Of a stretch of 64,000 nt of DNA, positions 19,560-32,057 are shown piece by piece. The stretch comes from Chalara sp. BL73 (Eukaryota; Ascomycota; Leotiomycetes; Helotiales). Below the pieces are notes generated by a model. The model did not search any database. It worked only from the letters and a program-made list of their open reading frames with translations, and was not told the DNA's origin. Made by a program: the position numbers and the translations under genes. How positions within the stretch are numbered: the stretch's first letter is position 1; each line of letters opens with the position of its first letter. The DNA lies in NCBI GenBank assembly GCA_918026815.1, contig CAKJVC010000170.1, positions 62,001 through 126,000 of the forward strand. The letters run 5' to 3'.

Positions 19560-22500
19560 AAAGAAATTTTGTGCTTTCGAAAAAGAAAAACAGTTATTCG
19601 TCAGAGTTAAGCTAAAAACATACAACATAACAGCTATAATAAACTTTAGAGCTACTAAAAACTTCGTATTACTAAATGTAATAAAACATTTCGGAATATT
19701 TACGCAAGTTAAAACTAACCTATATACTTTTACGGTAGCTGACGGCACGAATGCATTATACCGAAATAGACTTGTAAATATCGAAACATTAAAGTTCAAA
19801 ATAAACACAAATGACTACATAAAATAGTTACAGCTAAACGTTACTCGAATAAAGCAGTATAAAATTATTTTGAGAATGCTATAAATTATAAAGCATAACT
19901 TAACGATCAATTAGCAAACAAAACAGCTCGTTTTTGACAAATGCTAATATACGGTCAAGCTTAAGCTATTAACTATTAAGCTAACAAAAAGCAAAAACAA
20001 AAAAGCACAATTAAAAGAACTCGACTAAAGCCCAAAAGAAGTTTGCGCTACTTCTAAGAAAAAGCCAGATTACCTAAACAAAAAATTACATACTAAAAAA
20101 GTGCTCACAAAGTATAAAAAGTTCGAAAGGCTGTTTTCGGAGAAACAAAGACTCGCGGCTTTACCGGAATACAAACTATAGAATTATGAAATACTATTAA
20201 TCGAAAAAACAGTACTTCTAAAAAGACTAATTTACTTATTATCCGAAAATAACTTGAAAACGCTTAAAAAGTTTATCGACTCAAGCCTGAAAAAAAAAAT
20301 AATCAAAAAGTTAACGTTATTAGCAAAAAGCTCGGTGTTATTTGTGCTTAAACCAGACAAAACTAAAAAGTTGTGCGTCGACTATCGGAAGTTGAACGAC
20401 ATAACTATCAAAAATCGCTATGCACTACTAAAAGCAAATAAAATAAAAAATCGCCTGCAAAAAGCTAAGATATTCACACAGCTAAATTTACGAGACGCGT
20501 ACTATAATGTGCAAATCAAAAAAAGCGAAAAATAGAAAACAGCTTTCGGAACTCGGTACGGACATTATAAGTTTACAGCTATGCTTATAAAACTCACGAA
20601 TGCTCCAGCTACTTTCTAAAAACTAATCAACAATATTTTTATGCTATTCTTGGACGTTACTTGCATATGCTATTTAAATAATATTTTAATTTACTCTAGC
20701 CGGGAAAAAAATCACGAAAACGATGTTAAAACAGTATTATACGCGTTGCATAATGCTGACATAAAACTCAAGTTATCGAAGTGTCGATTTAAAGTCAAAA
20801 AAGTTATATTCTTAGAATATATAATCTTTACAAAAAGAATCAAAATAGACCTAGCAAAAATTAAACTCATCTTGAAATAAAATGCTTTAACATGCGTCAA
20901 AAACGTACAGTCATTTGTGGAATTTGCCAATTTCTATCGAAAATTTATTAAAAAATATTCGGAATTAGCTACTTTATTAATTCGACTTACTCGGAAAAAT
21001 GTAGTCTTTAAATAAACAACGAAAGCACAAAAAGCGTTCGACAAGTTGAAGCAAGCTTTTACTACTGCTTCTGTATTTCTCGCTTTCGATGCAAAAAAAG
21101 AAATCAAAATAAAAACAAATGCATCAGATTATGCTTTAAAAGCTGTGCTTAGCCAACTTAACGCAAAAAAGAAATAACAACTAACAGTTTATTATTTACA
21201 GAAGTTTACATTAGCAAAGCTCAATTACGAAATATACGACAAAAAACTACTCGCTATCGTTAATGCGTTCCGCGAATAAAAAAAGTACTTAAAAAAATCT
21301 AAATACTAAGTACAAGTGCTAACAAACTATAAAAATCTTATTGCTTTTATTACTACGAAAAAGTTGAACCGACGCTAAGTCAAGTAAACGAAAAAACTCG
21401 CTTTATACAACTTCAGAATTTCATATGTCAAAAAAACAGAAAATGCTAAAACAAACGCGCTTAGCAGAAAACCAGAATATTTTTCTAATAAAACGCATGT
21501 TTCGCACGCGGTGCTACAACAAAAAAAAGATTCATTAGTATTCAACAGAAAAAAACTCTTTATAACAACTAGAATAGAACATCGAGTAAAAAACTCGGAG
21601 TTTATCCAAGCTTATAAAAAAGACTTTATAGCTACTAAAGCTCTCAATAAACAAAAGCAAGGATTTACTACGGACAGCTTAGGAATTTTTCGCTACTACA
21701 GAAAAATTTATGTTTTATTTACACTTAGAACGACTTTTGTAATAGAACAACATAGATTACTCGCTTATAAACATCAGAGGATCGCTAAAACAATGAATAA
21801 AATCTTTAGGAAATACTACTTTCTAAAAATAAAGAAACTAGTTACTAAGATAGTTACCGAATGCGACACGTGTATCCGGAACAAAGCTTTACGCTATGCT
21901 TTTTATAGACTAATACAATCGCCGACTACTTTAGACAAACTATAAAAGTTTATCGCATAGAACTTCGTAGTAAAACTACTATTTTCTAGACAGCCGGTTT
22001 CGAGAAAGTAGTACGATTTAATATTTGTTATTGTAAAAAAAACCACCAAATACTGCTATTTGAAGCTATATTTAAAAAGCAGCACAGCAAAAAACTTAGC
22101 TTATACGTTTTTTAAAGTCGTAGTTGCGAACTACGAAATTTTTACGGAAATCATATCGAACAAAAACAAGCTTTTTACATCCAAGTTCTAAACAACGCTT
22201 ACTGCGCTTATAGAAGTAAAAAGAAAGCTATTAACGAGCTTTTATCTACAAACTAATAAACAAACAAAAAAACTTAACCAGACAATAAAAGCATACTTTA
22301 AATGCTATGTGAACTACAAACAAAACAATTAAGTCGAGCTTCTGCTACTCGCACAGTTCGCATACAACAGTACAATTAACGAAACTACAAAAGTATCGCC
22401 ATTTTATGCTAATTATAGCTACGAGCCAGAAATATACTATGAACCAAGCAAAAACGAAGCGCATTCGCAATTTGCAATAATCAAAGTCGAACAATTACAA

Positions 22501-22990
22501 GCACTGCACTTACAGCTAACCGAAAACATAGAATTTCTTAACCGAAGATCTGCGAAGTACTACAACTGTAAGCATAGTAAAATACTACACTTTGAAAAAA
22601 AGAATAAAGTTTATCTTGTCAGAAAAAACATTAAAACCAAAAAACTAAGCGACAAACTAAATTATAGAAAGTTGAGACTATTTAAAATTAAACGAGTTGC
22701 AAAACTAAATGTATTCGAACTCTATTTTTTTAGAACTATAAACATACACTTAGTATTTTTCGCTTTACTTCTTAAACCAGCACTAGAAAAAGCACCGCTA
22801 GCTTTACACACGGAAATTGAACTAATCAACTTAAAAGCTAAATACGAAGTCGAAAAAATTCTAAACTGCAAATATATCAAAAAAAAACCAAAGTATTTAA
22901 TTAAATAAATCAATTACCCAGATTCAAAAAACATATAAAAACTAAAAAGAAACCTTAACTGCTTTAAAATGCTTAAAAAGTTTTACCGTC
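19560..22990 (+). pseudogene. Chromovirus pol remnant: PR, RT, RNase H, IN, chromodomain
   Basis: A protease-like segment lies near 19620 (AIINFRATKNFVLLN). RT is clear at 20340-20880: VDYRKLNDITIKNRYALLKA, FTQLNLRDAYYNVQIKK and CYLNNILIYS, where the active-site YLDD has become YLNN. RNase H follows near 21080 (TNASDYALKAVL for the usual DASD). The integrase zinc region (HRLLAYKHQRI...ECDTCIRNK) is at about 21750-21900 and the catalytic core continues to about 22560. The C-terminal chromodomain (YEVEKILNCKYIKKKPKYLI, then NYPDSKN) is at about 22830-22990; such domains direct integration to modified chromatin. Stops and G-to-A changes inactivate it. Confidence 0.9.
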
Positions 22991-23099
22991 AATATTTAAA
23001 AGTTCTAAGTGTAAAGCTTAAAAAACGTTCTTAAAAAAAAAGAAATCGTAGTTAGCAAAAGAAGTGCTCGGCAAAACTTCAAGTGTGCAAAATGCGTTG

Positions 23100-23686
23100 T
23101 GCACATTTTTCAAAAGATTTTCGAGCTTAGCTTGTGTAACTTCTTAAGCCGTTCGTTCTTTTTTTTTTAAAGCATCGAGCTTATTTAGAAATGCTAGACT
23201 TTGTTGTAACATTTTTTTTTTCCGGCTACAGAAAAACTGTCGTTAAGTACAAAGTCGTCGTGCTTTAACACGAGCTTGCTTGACTAGTAAGTCGGCTTGT
23301 TGGAGCAATGCTGCGGCTTTCGCTTCAGCCTTTTCTACTTCGGACTCAGCTTTTTTTTTAGCAAAAGACAGTTGTTTTTTAGCTCGGTTCAAGAACTGCT
23401 AGTTACTAAAAACAGGACTACTAGCATTACATCTAAAAAAGCTACGACGCACATACTTAGCACAACGAGTTAACTTTTCTGCTTTTATGCATTTTATAGA
23501 ATGTCGATTCCGAGCATGTTTCTTTTCGCAAGCAGTACACGGAATCATTTCTTTACTAGTCAGGATTATTCGTTTTTTCAGATTTTTCTTTTCGATATTT
23601 TTCTTTAACGTGTTTTCGGACTTAAAGCAATCGGCTGTACGCTTAGTTGTTATAATAAAAAAAAAAACGGCTATACGGCTTTTCAC
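23100..23686 (-). pseudogene. Antisense accessory ORF of the chromovirus, Cys-rich plus coiled coil
   Basis: Between the chromodomain and the 3' LTR, the minus strand encodes a 95-residue open stretch (23686-23399) with a basic N-terminal half and a cysteine cluster: IPCTACEKK, IKCIKAEKLTRCAKYVRRSF, then C, of the form Cx2C...C...Cx2(C/Y)...C. Past one stop the same frame continues as a charged helical region (AKKKAESEVEKAEAKAAALL), then more helix. The Cys pattern resembles short zinc-binding ORFs I recall from other fungal gypsy elements, but I cannot name a family. It is transcribed opposite to gag-pol; if real, the 3' LTR or its edge must serve as promoter. Confidence 0.55.
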
Positions 23687-23741
23687 GATATTTCTTTAGT
23701 ATACTTAAGCATGTAAACACGCTAATTTAGAAAAGAAATAG

Positions 23742-24095
23742 TGTTACGCGCATTGCTAACAAGCTTATGCTTTAAAAGCCTAAAGCTCGGTAAGCTTAGT
23801 CTACACAAAAAACCCCTGAAGCAAAAATCACGTAATAGATTATAGATTATAGCTATAATCCACGATCCAATAAATCACGCCTTAGTATAATAATCCAATC
23901 TACGAAGGAATCTATATAAGTAAATAGCTTTTCCTTAAATAGGAGCTTCGTGCTCAACTTAATATAGTATTTTAACACCATACTGTTATCGGGATCTTAC
24001 TCCTTATATGTGATATACCTACTTCTTCCCAGACCAACAACCTTCGGACCAAGATCTTCTATCTATATCAGTTGTAGGCTGAAAGGACCGTAACA
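23742..24095 (+). repeat. 3' LTR of the chromovirus
   Basis: 354 bp, followed by the TCATT duplication and then the last ten bases of the hAT-3 terminal repeat. Confidence 0.93.
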
Positions 24096-24110
24096 TCATT
24101 ATACACACTG

Positions 24111-24485
24111 CTAATAAACGTTTTTATAGCTAGTGCAATATTAAAAACTGTAACAAATACAAACAGCAGCAAACTTTTTTTTTTAATAAATCAAATTAAG
24201 CTTTAAATATACCGAAACTTAATAAAAAAGCCGTGTTGTTTATAAACTATTTAAACTTTATAAATTTACTGTTTATTTGCTAGGCAAAATTATTATAGCA
24301 AATATAGTTCGACTTAAACTAAAGCTGCTGTTGCAATTTTGACTTTTTAATATAACAAGTTAAACTTGTACAAATAATTTAGCTGTACGTGTTTTTAGCA
24401 CGAGCTAGTTTTCGTTGCAAACACGTAACAGTATTGCTTTGTAAACTATTTGTAAAACTATTTATTTGTTACGTATTAGTAAACT
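24111..24485. other. AT-rich relic between hAT-3 end and the 160-bp repeat
   Basis: No ORF. Some words (GCAATATTAAAAACT) recall the Ty1/copia family found at 26107 and 35690, so this may be part of the same old element that hosts hAT-3. The match is weak. Confidence 0.35.
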
Positions 24486-26106
24486 TGTCACGTATCCAAA
24501 TCCTTTGGCCTGGCAAAGCGGCTAGTAAAGTGGTTCTATTACAAGAATACTAAACTAAAAAAAAAAAGGCAATCGTTGTGCGCGACTATAATAGAAATGA
24601 GAGGTCGCCAAGCCCATTTAGGTCACATGATTTATAATCGTGACAATACCCCTTTTTTTGTAGTAAGCTCGCTCTCGAGCGACTATTATTCTTTTGCAGC
24701 TTGCTTTTGTTTCCAAGCTAGCACTTTGTCGGCGTACATCGACAAAGCTTTAAACGTATTAAATCTCGAATCGTTATTATTAATAACTGCAATCGTAACT
24801 TTTTTGCTTGTATTATTGTTGTGGGACAAGTTATAAAAACGTATATTTTTGTATAAAGCTATAATACAATTTTTTATTTAATAACTTTTTTCACCGCATC
24901 GAACGCATTTGCTTTTTTTACGTAGCTGATTACGCTAACTAAACAATAGCAATCAAACTTGCGGCTTAGCTGTAAATAATTCGAAAAAAAGCTGTACGTC
25001 GATTGTATTAATATTAATAATATTAAAGTTTATACAGTCGTAATTGTTGTTATTGTTAAGCTTCGAAAAATAAAGCTAACTATAGCTATGCAACGTCAAC
25101 AAAAAAAAAAAAGCAGAAAATCGGCTAATTAGCTGTTAAACAGTTTATATAAACTTAAAGTATTTACAAAAAAAATTTAACTGTTGTACGAATCGATTTC
25201 GTAAAGTGCTGTTTAAGCTATTTTTAAAGTAATTAATTTTATTAACGTTTAGCTACTTTTAGCTGTATACTTCGTAAAAAGTACGCTTAAATTTAGCTAC
25301 GTAAACATAAAAAAAGTCGGTATTTTATTTAAAAGTCAATAGTTTGTTTTTAGTTTTTTGCATTTTGTTAAAGTTGTTATACACGCGCGTAAGCTAATCG
25401 AAAATTGTATTATAGTTGTACAAAAAACCGAAAAAAAAAAAAGTTGAAAAAGCATTATAAATTATATTTGCAAATCGAAATTCAAATAAATGTAAAAAAA
25501 TTAAACTGTAATATTACTAATAGCTTTTTTATTTATTTGTATTTTAGCTTTAATTAAAAGCAACTATATATCGAACTTGTAAACTTAGCTACTAAACTTT
25601 TTAAAATCAAAAAAAAAATAGTTTCGGTTTTAATCGATTTGCAAAAAAGGTTTGAAAAGTATCGATTTTATTACGCTAACGTTGTACTTTTTGCTGTAAC
25701 TCTGCAATCGCAATATTAACTTGATTTATAGTATAAAAAAAATCGTACGAGTCGTAAAAAAACAGTAAAAGTCGTGAAAGTCGTAAACAAAACGTAACTT
25801 GTATACTTAATTCGTATATTATACCGTAACGGCTAACAGTTTTACAAACTGTAACGAAGTTAATTTTTGATTTTTTTAAGCTTCGCAAGCTTTTTGGAAC
25901 GTAAATACGATCGCAAGTTCGTATTCTGTAAAAAGAGTTTAGTATAATGTCACGTATTCAAATTTTTTGGCCTGGCAAAGCGGCTAGTAAAATAGTTCTA
26001 TTACGAAAATACTAAACTAAAAAAAAAAAGCAATCGTTGTGCGCGACCATAATAGAAATGAAGGGTCGCCAAGCCTATCTAGGTCATATAATCTATAATC
26101 GTGACA
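24486..26106 (+). mobile_element. Pair of 160-bp LTR-like repeats, TRIM candidate
   Basis: Direct repeats at 24486-24645 and 25948-26106 both start TGTCACGTAT and end AATCGTGACA, with LTR-like inverted tips. The 1.3-kb interior has no retrotransposon protein motif. The size and short LTRs fit a terminal-repeat retrotransposon in miniature, but the outer flanks (AAACT and TTGCT) do not form a duplication, so two unrelated solo LTRs are also possible. The first copy is less mutated than the second. An ORF at 24576-24836 spans the LTR edge and has no motif. Confidence 0.55.
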
Positions 26107-26985
26107 TTGCTGTAAATATTATTTCGTTGTAACTATTAGCAATATTAAAAACTATATAAACTTTATTTGTAAAACGTATTGTAATAACTATACAATTACT
26201 TTTTTTGTATTATATATATTTATTATCGAAAAAACTTGTAAAACTATTTACACAAATTTTTTTGTTTAAAAAAAAATTTACTTTTAGTTTAAAAACGTAT
26301 AGTACATTTAACAATAAATTTTTTATTTATTTTTAACTTGTAACTTAACTGTATTTATATAATTTAAACTTAACTGCTTTTTTTTAACTTTTATTTTGCG
26401 TTTCGGTATTTTAATTAAAAAACGCTTAAAAAAATAAAATTAGTTAGTTATATAAAAAAAAGTTTCGAAATTTAAAGTTTATTAAAAATTAAAAAAATTA
26501 CAGTTGTTTTTTTATTATTTAAACTGTAAATAAACTTTTTTAAGTCGAAGTTTAATAATAACATTTTTAAATTTAACTTGGCTTTATAGTAATTTTTTTT
26601 TAAATGTTTAAACTTAAACGTTTAGTTGTTTTGTTAATTTTGGCGTTAACGCTAAATTTGCCGTTTTTTGCGAACAACGTTTTAAACAATTTTTTTTTAT
26701 TTGCAATTAAAAAATTGGTAATTACAATTATTGTAAAACTAATATTTTAAGTTTTTCGATTTAAAACTTTTACTATAAAACTTAAAATACTGCAATTTTA
26801 GCGTTTTTGTTTTGCAGTTCGTAATATATTAAATTGCGAATATTATAACTGTTGCTTTTTTTGCAGTTAATTAGTTTTAACGTTTATTAAAAATATATAA
26901 TTTATTTTAAATTAAAAAGTTCGGCTAAATATTAATAACGTTACAAATCGTTTTATAACTTTTTAAAAATTCGTTAAACAAATAG
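26107..26985 (-). mobile_element. Ty1/copia family-3 fragment (copia-3b), internal part
   Basis: This stretch is similar, in the same orientation, to 35683-36400 inside the Ty1/copia element at 32058-37688, with long shared words. It is interrupted at 26986 by the Ty3/gypsy element and resumes at 38743. Its sense strand is minus, like the template. Confidence 0.7.
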
Positions 26986-29829
26986 TGTCACGGCACAAGC
27001 TGTAGATCTACAGATATAAAAGGCAGCTGTGGTACTATACGAGAATCTATAGCTAAAAAAAGAAAAGGGAGCTCGAGGAAAGCAGGCTATATATACACAA
27101 GGAGCTCGGAGAGCTCGCTTAATATAAATCACGTGTGCTTAGGAGCACGCGACGTAATATAACTTTTTTTTTTCAAAAAAGTTCGTTTTCAAACTTTAAA
27201 AGCACGGCAAATTACTATTTAAGTAGTCGTAATTGTTAATACTTTTTTTTTATGCTCTAAATTAATTTTTTAGCTTTAAAAGCGGCTTTTCCGCGCTTAA
27301 GTTTTGTAAGTAAAACGTTTTTAACAAATAAAAAACGTACTTTAAGTTAAAAGCTAAATACTACTCGAAGTTTTTTTTTTAGCTTATTTAGCGAGCTTTG
27401 TATTTAAGCTTTTCACGTTTTAACTTGCAAACTAACACTTTTTTTTAGTTTTTACTTTAGCTCGTTTTAAACTATAATTAGTTTAGCTTTTTTTGTAATT
27501 TGTTTTAGTAAAAAAGCATTTTTTGCTTTATGTAAACAATCGGCTAAAAACACGAAATATATTTTTATAAAACTCGGAAGCTTTAATCGGAAAAAATAGC
27601 TTTTTTAAATAATAATAAACTAAAAACTCTTTATTTAAAAATCGAGTTTAGCACTAAACTGTTTTTTACGCTAGTTTTTTGTTAATATGTAAACATAATT
27701 ATTTACGCCGAAATTTACTAATCGGCAGCGCTTGTTAGCGCTTTTAGCGTATATTTTTTATATTTGTTACAAGTATTTTTTGTTTTTTTTTTATATTTTG
27801 TGCATTTTTTGTATGTATATTTAAGCTTTTTTCCGGTTAAGCTTTTTTTGCGCGTTTTTAAGTGCTTTTTCCGCGAGTTTTTAGTTTTAAAATATACTCG
27901 GTTTGTAACTGTATTAAACTTTGAACGAAAATATTATTTTTAAATTTTTGTGCAGTAACGTAAACTGCGCGTAGTTTATTATAAAAATTAGTTTCGGCTA
28001 GTTGTTTTAATAGTAATTAATAAAAAGCTTAAGCCGTAAATTAATATACTAATTAACAATTTTTGTTTAGCTGTTCGTTTAAAAGTAATATATTGTAAAA
28101 AGTTTTAGTTTTACTTTTAAAATACGTGTAAACTTGTTTTAAAACAACGAAATAAACTAAAAGCTTTTATTTAACACTATTGTTTAAAAAGCTTCGTAAC
28201 AGTAATAAATACATTCGATATATATATAAACTATATTTCGAGCATTTGCCGATTTCGAATAAAAAATTAATACTGTTTATTTACAAAATTTATTAACTAC
28301 TACAAAAAAGTTGTTATGCTCGTTTTTTGCTGCAAAAAACGATTTATAATTTATAAACACGTGCTGTTATAGCCAGTCGAAAATCGAAAACAAGTACAAA
28401 TAACTAAACGTACAGTTACGTAATACTATTGTTTTTTGGCATGTTTTACAAAAGTAAACGTAATTAAACACATCGTTTAAAAAACTTTTTTACTAATAGT
28501 TCCGAGCAACAAAAAGCTTAGTTTTAAAATTTTTTAAATGTACTGTTAACACTTAAATATAAACTTTATTTAAAAGCTGCGCGCGAAACGTTCTTTTTAT
28601 CGGCACTACAAGTTTTTTTTGTTATAAAAGCAATTCGTTTTTTAGTTTTTAGTTTTAAGCTTTAATACAAGTTTGTATACGTATAAGCTTTAGTTCGGTG
28701 CTTTTTTTGTTTGTTACAAACAACTAGTTTATTAAATTAAAATTTTTAAAAACAAAATTTTTTTTTTTTAAACGTTCGGCTTAGTTTAGTAAAAAGTCGA
28801 ATACAGCTATAAACAACTAAGTTAAAATACAAGTATTTACTCAGTTAAAACTTAATAAAACTTAGTCGCGAGTTTTTTTTTTTTAAACGTTTTAAAAAGC
28901 TACGTTTTGTTTTTTTTTTGTTAAAACATTTGTTTTTTCGTTAGCTTTTTTTAAACGGTATATAATATTAAAATAAAACTTAAAAAACATTTCCGCTTAA
29001 CGAATTTAGCAAATATTTAGTACTTTGCTTGTTATAACATACTCAAGTATTTTATAGTTAATAAACACTTAAATAAAAAAAGTAGTACTTGCTAAATTTG
29101 CTTGCTACTGTATTAGCAAACGTATAATAGCTAGTATTTTTTTGTTATATATTTAGTAATTAAACTTTGTAAGTGCTATAGTTTTCGAAAAGTACTTTAC
29201 AAAAAACTATAAATCTTTAAAACTTTTGCGTTGTAAAAACATTTTTGCTACAATTTTGTCGCTTGTGTTTGTTTTTACTAAACTTTTAAATTTGTAGTCG
29301 TAATACTGCAGTACAAAAACAGCTGTTAAAATTTTTTTAAACAACGCAAATGCTTTTTAACAGTTTTTGTTAAACTTAAAAAAAACATTTTTTTTTGTAA
29401 ACTGCGTTAAAAAAAATACTAAACGCTTGTAATTTTTAATAAAACGCCGGTAAAAATTGCAAAATTCTAAAAACGACTGTACGTTGTATACATTAATTAA
29501 TTAAACTTAAAAAACGACAGTTAAAATTTTGTTAAAGTTTACTTTAGTGCTTTTTGTTATAACTATAAAATTTAAGTATTTAATACAAATTACGTAAAAC
29601 TTTGTTTTTCGAATATTTATTTACAAGCCGACAGTTTATAGCCGATCGAAAACTTTGCGAATATATTTTACGTGTTTACGTTTACTGTTAAAAAAAAAAA
29701 AATATTATTTAAATAAACTGTGCAAAAATTATTTAAATAGTCGAAAAACACGCTGTTTATATATTTTTAATACGTAGCCGAACTGTTTGTTAAGCTAAAA
29801 AAAAGTTTTTTGTACTTGTAAAAGCTATA

Positions 29830-30070
29830 GCGCGTACAAAACGTTATAAGCTTTTTTAAGTCAGAATTTATACGCATACAGTAAAACGTTTAGCGAATAT
29901 TAAGCTTAATATAAATTTTAGCTTTTGCTAAACGTATTAACATTTCGTTAATTAAAAAAAGCAAATATTGATTTTTTCGAATAATCGAATTAAGCTTGTA
30001 ATAGTCGATAAAAAAACGAAAGCTTTTAATTTTTTTTTTAACAAAAAAAACTAAAAACGCAAAAAAATTT
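29830..30070 (-). pseudogene. RT remnant of the minus-strand Ty3/gypsy element
   Basis: Read on the minus strand, 30060-29960 gives LVFFVKKKIKSFRFFIDYYK and then LNSIIRKNQYL, matching the gypsy RT motif VFVKKKDGSLRFCIDYRKLN. Further on (29940-29850) AKAKIYIKLNIR and TFYCMRINSD match the next RT motif. The gag region lies towards 31400-38560 and is split by the nested copia; integrase should lie below 29800, where I could not trace it. Confidence 0.75.
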
Positions 30071-32057
30071 TAGTTTTTAACAATAAAGCTTTTACTTAAA
30101 TTCTTAAACAAATACTTTTTAATAGGGAAAAGCTTTTTTGTAGTTATTCTGTAAAAAAAGCTGTAATTTAAAAAATTTAGCTTTGTAAGCTCGATTTTAT
30201 AGTTTACTTTAAAACGCAACAAAAGCAATTTATTGAAAGCTTTTTTCAAAAACGTACTAAAACGATTTCGATAAAACTTAAAAATTTTAGCTTAAACAAA
30301 AACTTCGTTTTTATTGTAGTTCAACTTTTTTATTAACACGTAGTTTTTTAAATCAAAAAAATTACAAACTTAAATTTTTCGTTTTTTTAGAATTTAATCG
30401 ATTTTATGTAAATTTGTTACAAACATTAAATTGTTTTTTCGACGCGTATAAAGCGTAAACGCAAATGCGCTAATAAGCGCTATATTTACGTTTAGCAAGC
30501 TTTTGTTGACAGTTGCTTTTGCCGAAGTAACGAATTTAACGCTGTTTTGTTCCGAAAACAAAAATAGCTGTTAAAGCTTAGTTAGTGCTAAAAAAACAAC
30601 TAGTAGCTTAAGCGTTTCGCGCTGAAAAGTAAAAAGCGCACAAGCATTGTACTTAACGCTAAAGCGCGCGCGAGTTTTGTGCTGAAAAATAAAAAGCTTT
30701 TTTAGTACTAGTTTCGAAAGCTTGTCGAGCTAAATTAGTTTTATTAAAATCAAAAAAACAATTAGAAACTTTTGTATACAGCGTTATAAAGTTTCGCGCT
30801 TAGCGATAACTTGTTTTGCGTTGCGCTTGTTCGCATTTTTTTGTGCGCTTTTGTCGAGCGCTTAAAAAGCGAGCGAGAATTAAATAACGAAAATTAGCTT
30901 GTCGAAAATTTTTATAAAAAGCAAATAATTCGGCTATTTAATGATTTTATTTTTAATACTTAACTAAACGTTTTGTTGTTTTAGTTATTTACGCTTAATA
31001 ATCACGTCGTAAAAACTTAAATTAGCAATAAAAAACGATTGTTCTAAAAAACGATTTTTGTTAACAGCAAAAAAAAGTAATATAACGTCGGTAATAAGCT
31101 TTGTGCGTTTACTGTTAAAACTTTTTATTTTAATAAAAAAAAAAAGTTAAAAACGTCGAGTTTTGCATTTAGCAATTAGTTGTTTAGCTAGCAAGCTATA
31201 AATTAGAAAAAAAGCGTTTGCTTTAATATCGATAAAGTCCGAAGTGCTGTAACAATATTTATTTTTTATTAAACTACAAAAAATTGTAAAAGCATTTTTG
31301 TTTATAAAACGACGTAAGTCGAAAATAGCACGATTTTTTTTTTTTTTTTTTAGTACGTTTTAAAAAAAAAACCTTTTTTAAAACTTTTCTTTTTTCGACT
31401 TTTTATTTTTTTTTTTCGAGCTTAAATTAAACGATTTTAGTTTTGCAAAGTTTTTCGCTAAACTTAAAAAGCTTAGCTTTAAAAACTTTAGCGCTGTATT
31501 TAGTTTGCGCGGCAAAAAACAGCTTGTAACGTAATAGCTTAGTTTTCCGCAATTGTAGTATATGTTTATAGCTGTTACTTTTAAAGTTAACGAGCGTTTT
31601 TTGCTTAAAAAAGCCGAGCTTTAACAAGCTAAAAATAAAGTAACAGTAGTTAAATTTTTGTTCGGCTTTTAGTTTTTCTGAAACGTGCTAGCAACAACTT
31701 AAAAAAAAATTGCCGAAATAAAAATTGCTAAAAAAATTGCCGAGCTTAACGAATACAAAACTGCTGTTTAGCTGTAGCCGAGTTTTAGTAAATACTGTAA
31801 ACTAAACTACAAAAACTAGTAAACGTAAACTTTTAAAATTGTTGTACAAAAGCTAGCTATAATTAAAAGTTCGGTTTTAGTTTTTAAAACATGTTTTTTT
31901 GCTGTTTCGAAATTAAAATGTTAACTTTGTTTACACAAAAAAAAAACTTGTGCTTAAATTTAGCGAAACTTTTTGAATTTGTTATATAAAGTTTGTAGTA
32001 TTTTTTTTGCTGCTCGATTTGCTTGTTAGCGTTTACTAAACTTATAATAAACGTTTC

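Larger units (their letters stand above)
17537..24095 (+). mobile_element. Ty3/gypsy chromovirus, 6559 bp, full length but mutated
   Basis: Two 354-bp LTRs (17537-17890, 23742-24095) with TGTTACG...CGTAACA ends, and a perfect TSD, TCATT, at 17532-17536 and 24096-24100. The order gag, protease, RT, RNase H, integrase, chromodomain is the Ty3/gypsy chromovirus order. The coding region is riddled with stops and Asp-to-Asn changes, so this copy is dead. It sits in the terminal repeat of hAT-3, so it is younger than that element. An antisense ORF lies between pol and the 3' LTR. Confidence 0.93.

Noticed and set aside
24576..24836. 86-codon ORF next to the 160-bp repeat
   Set aside because: Starts inside the LTR-like repeat and has no recognisable domain; its hydrophobic end is not enough to support a gene.
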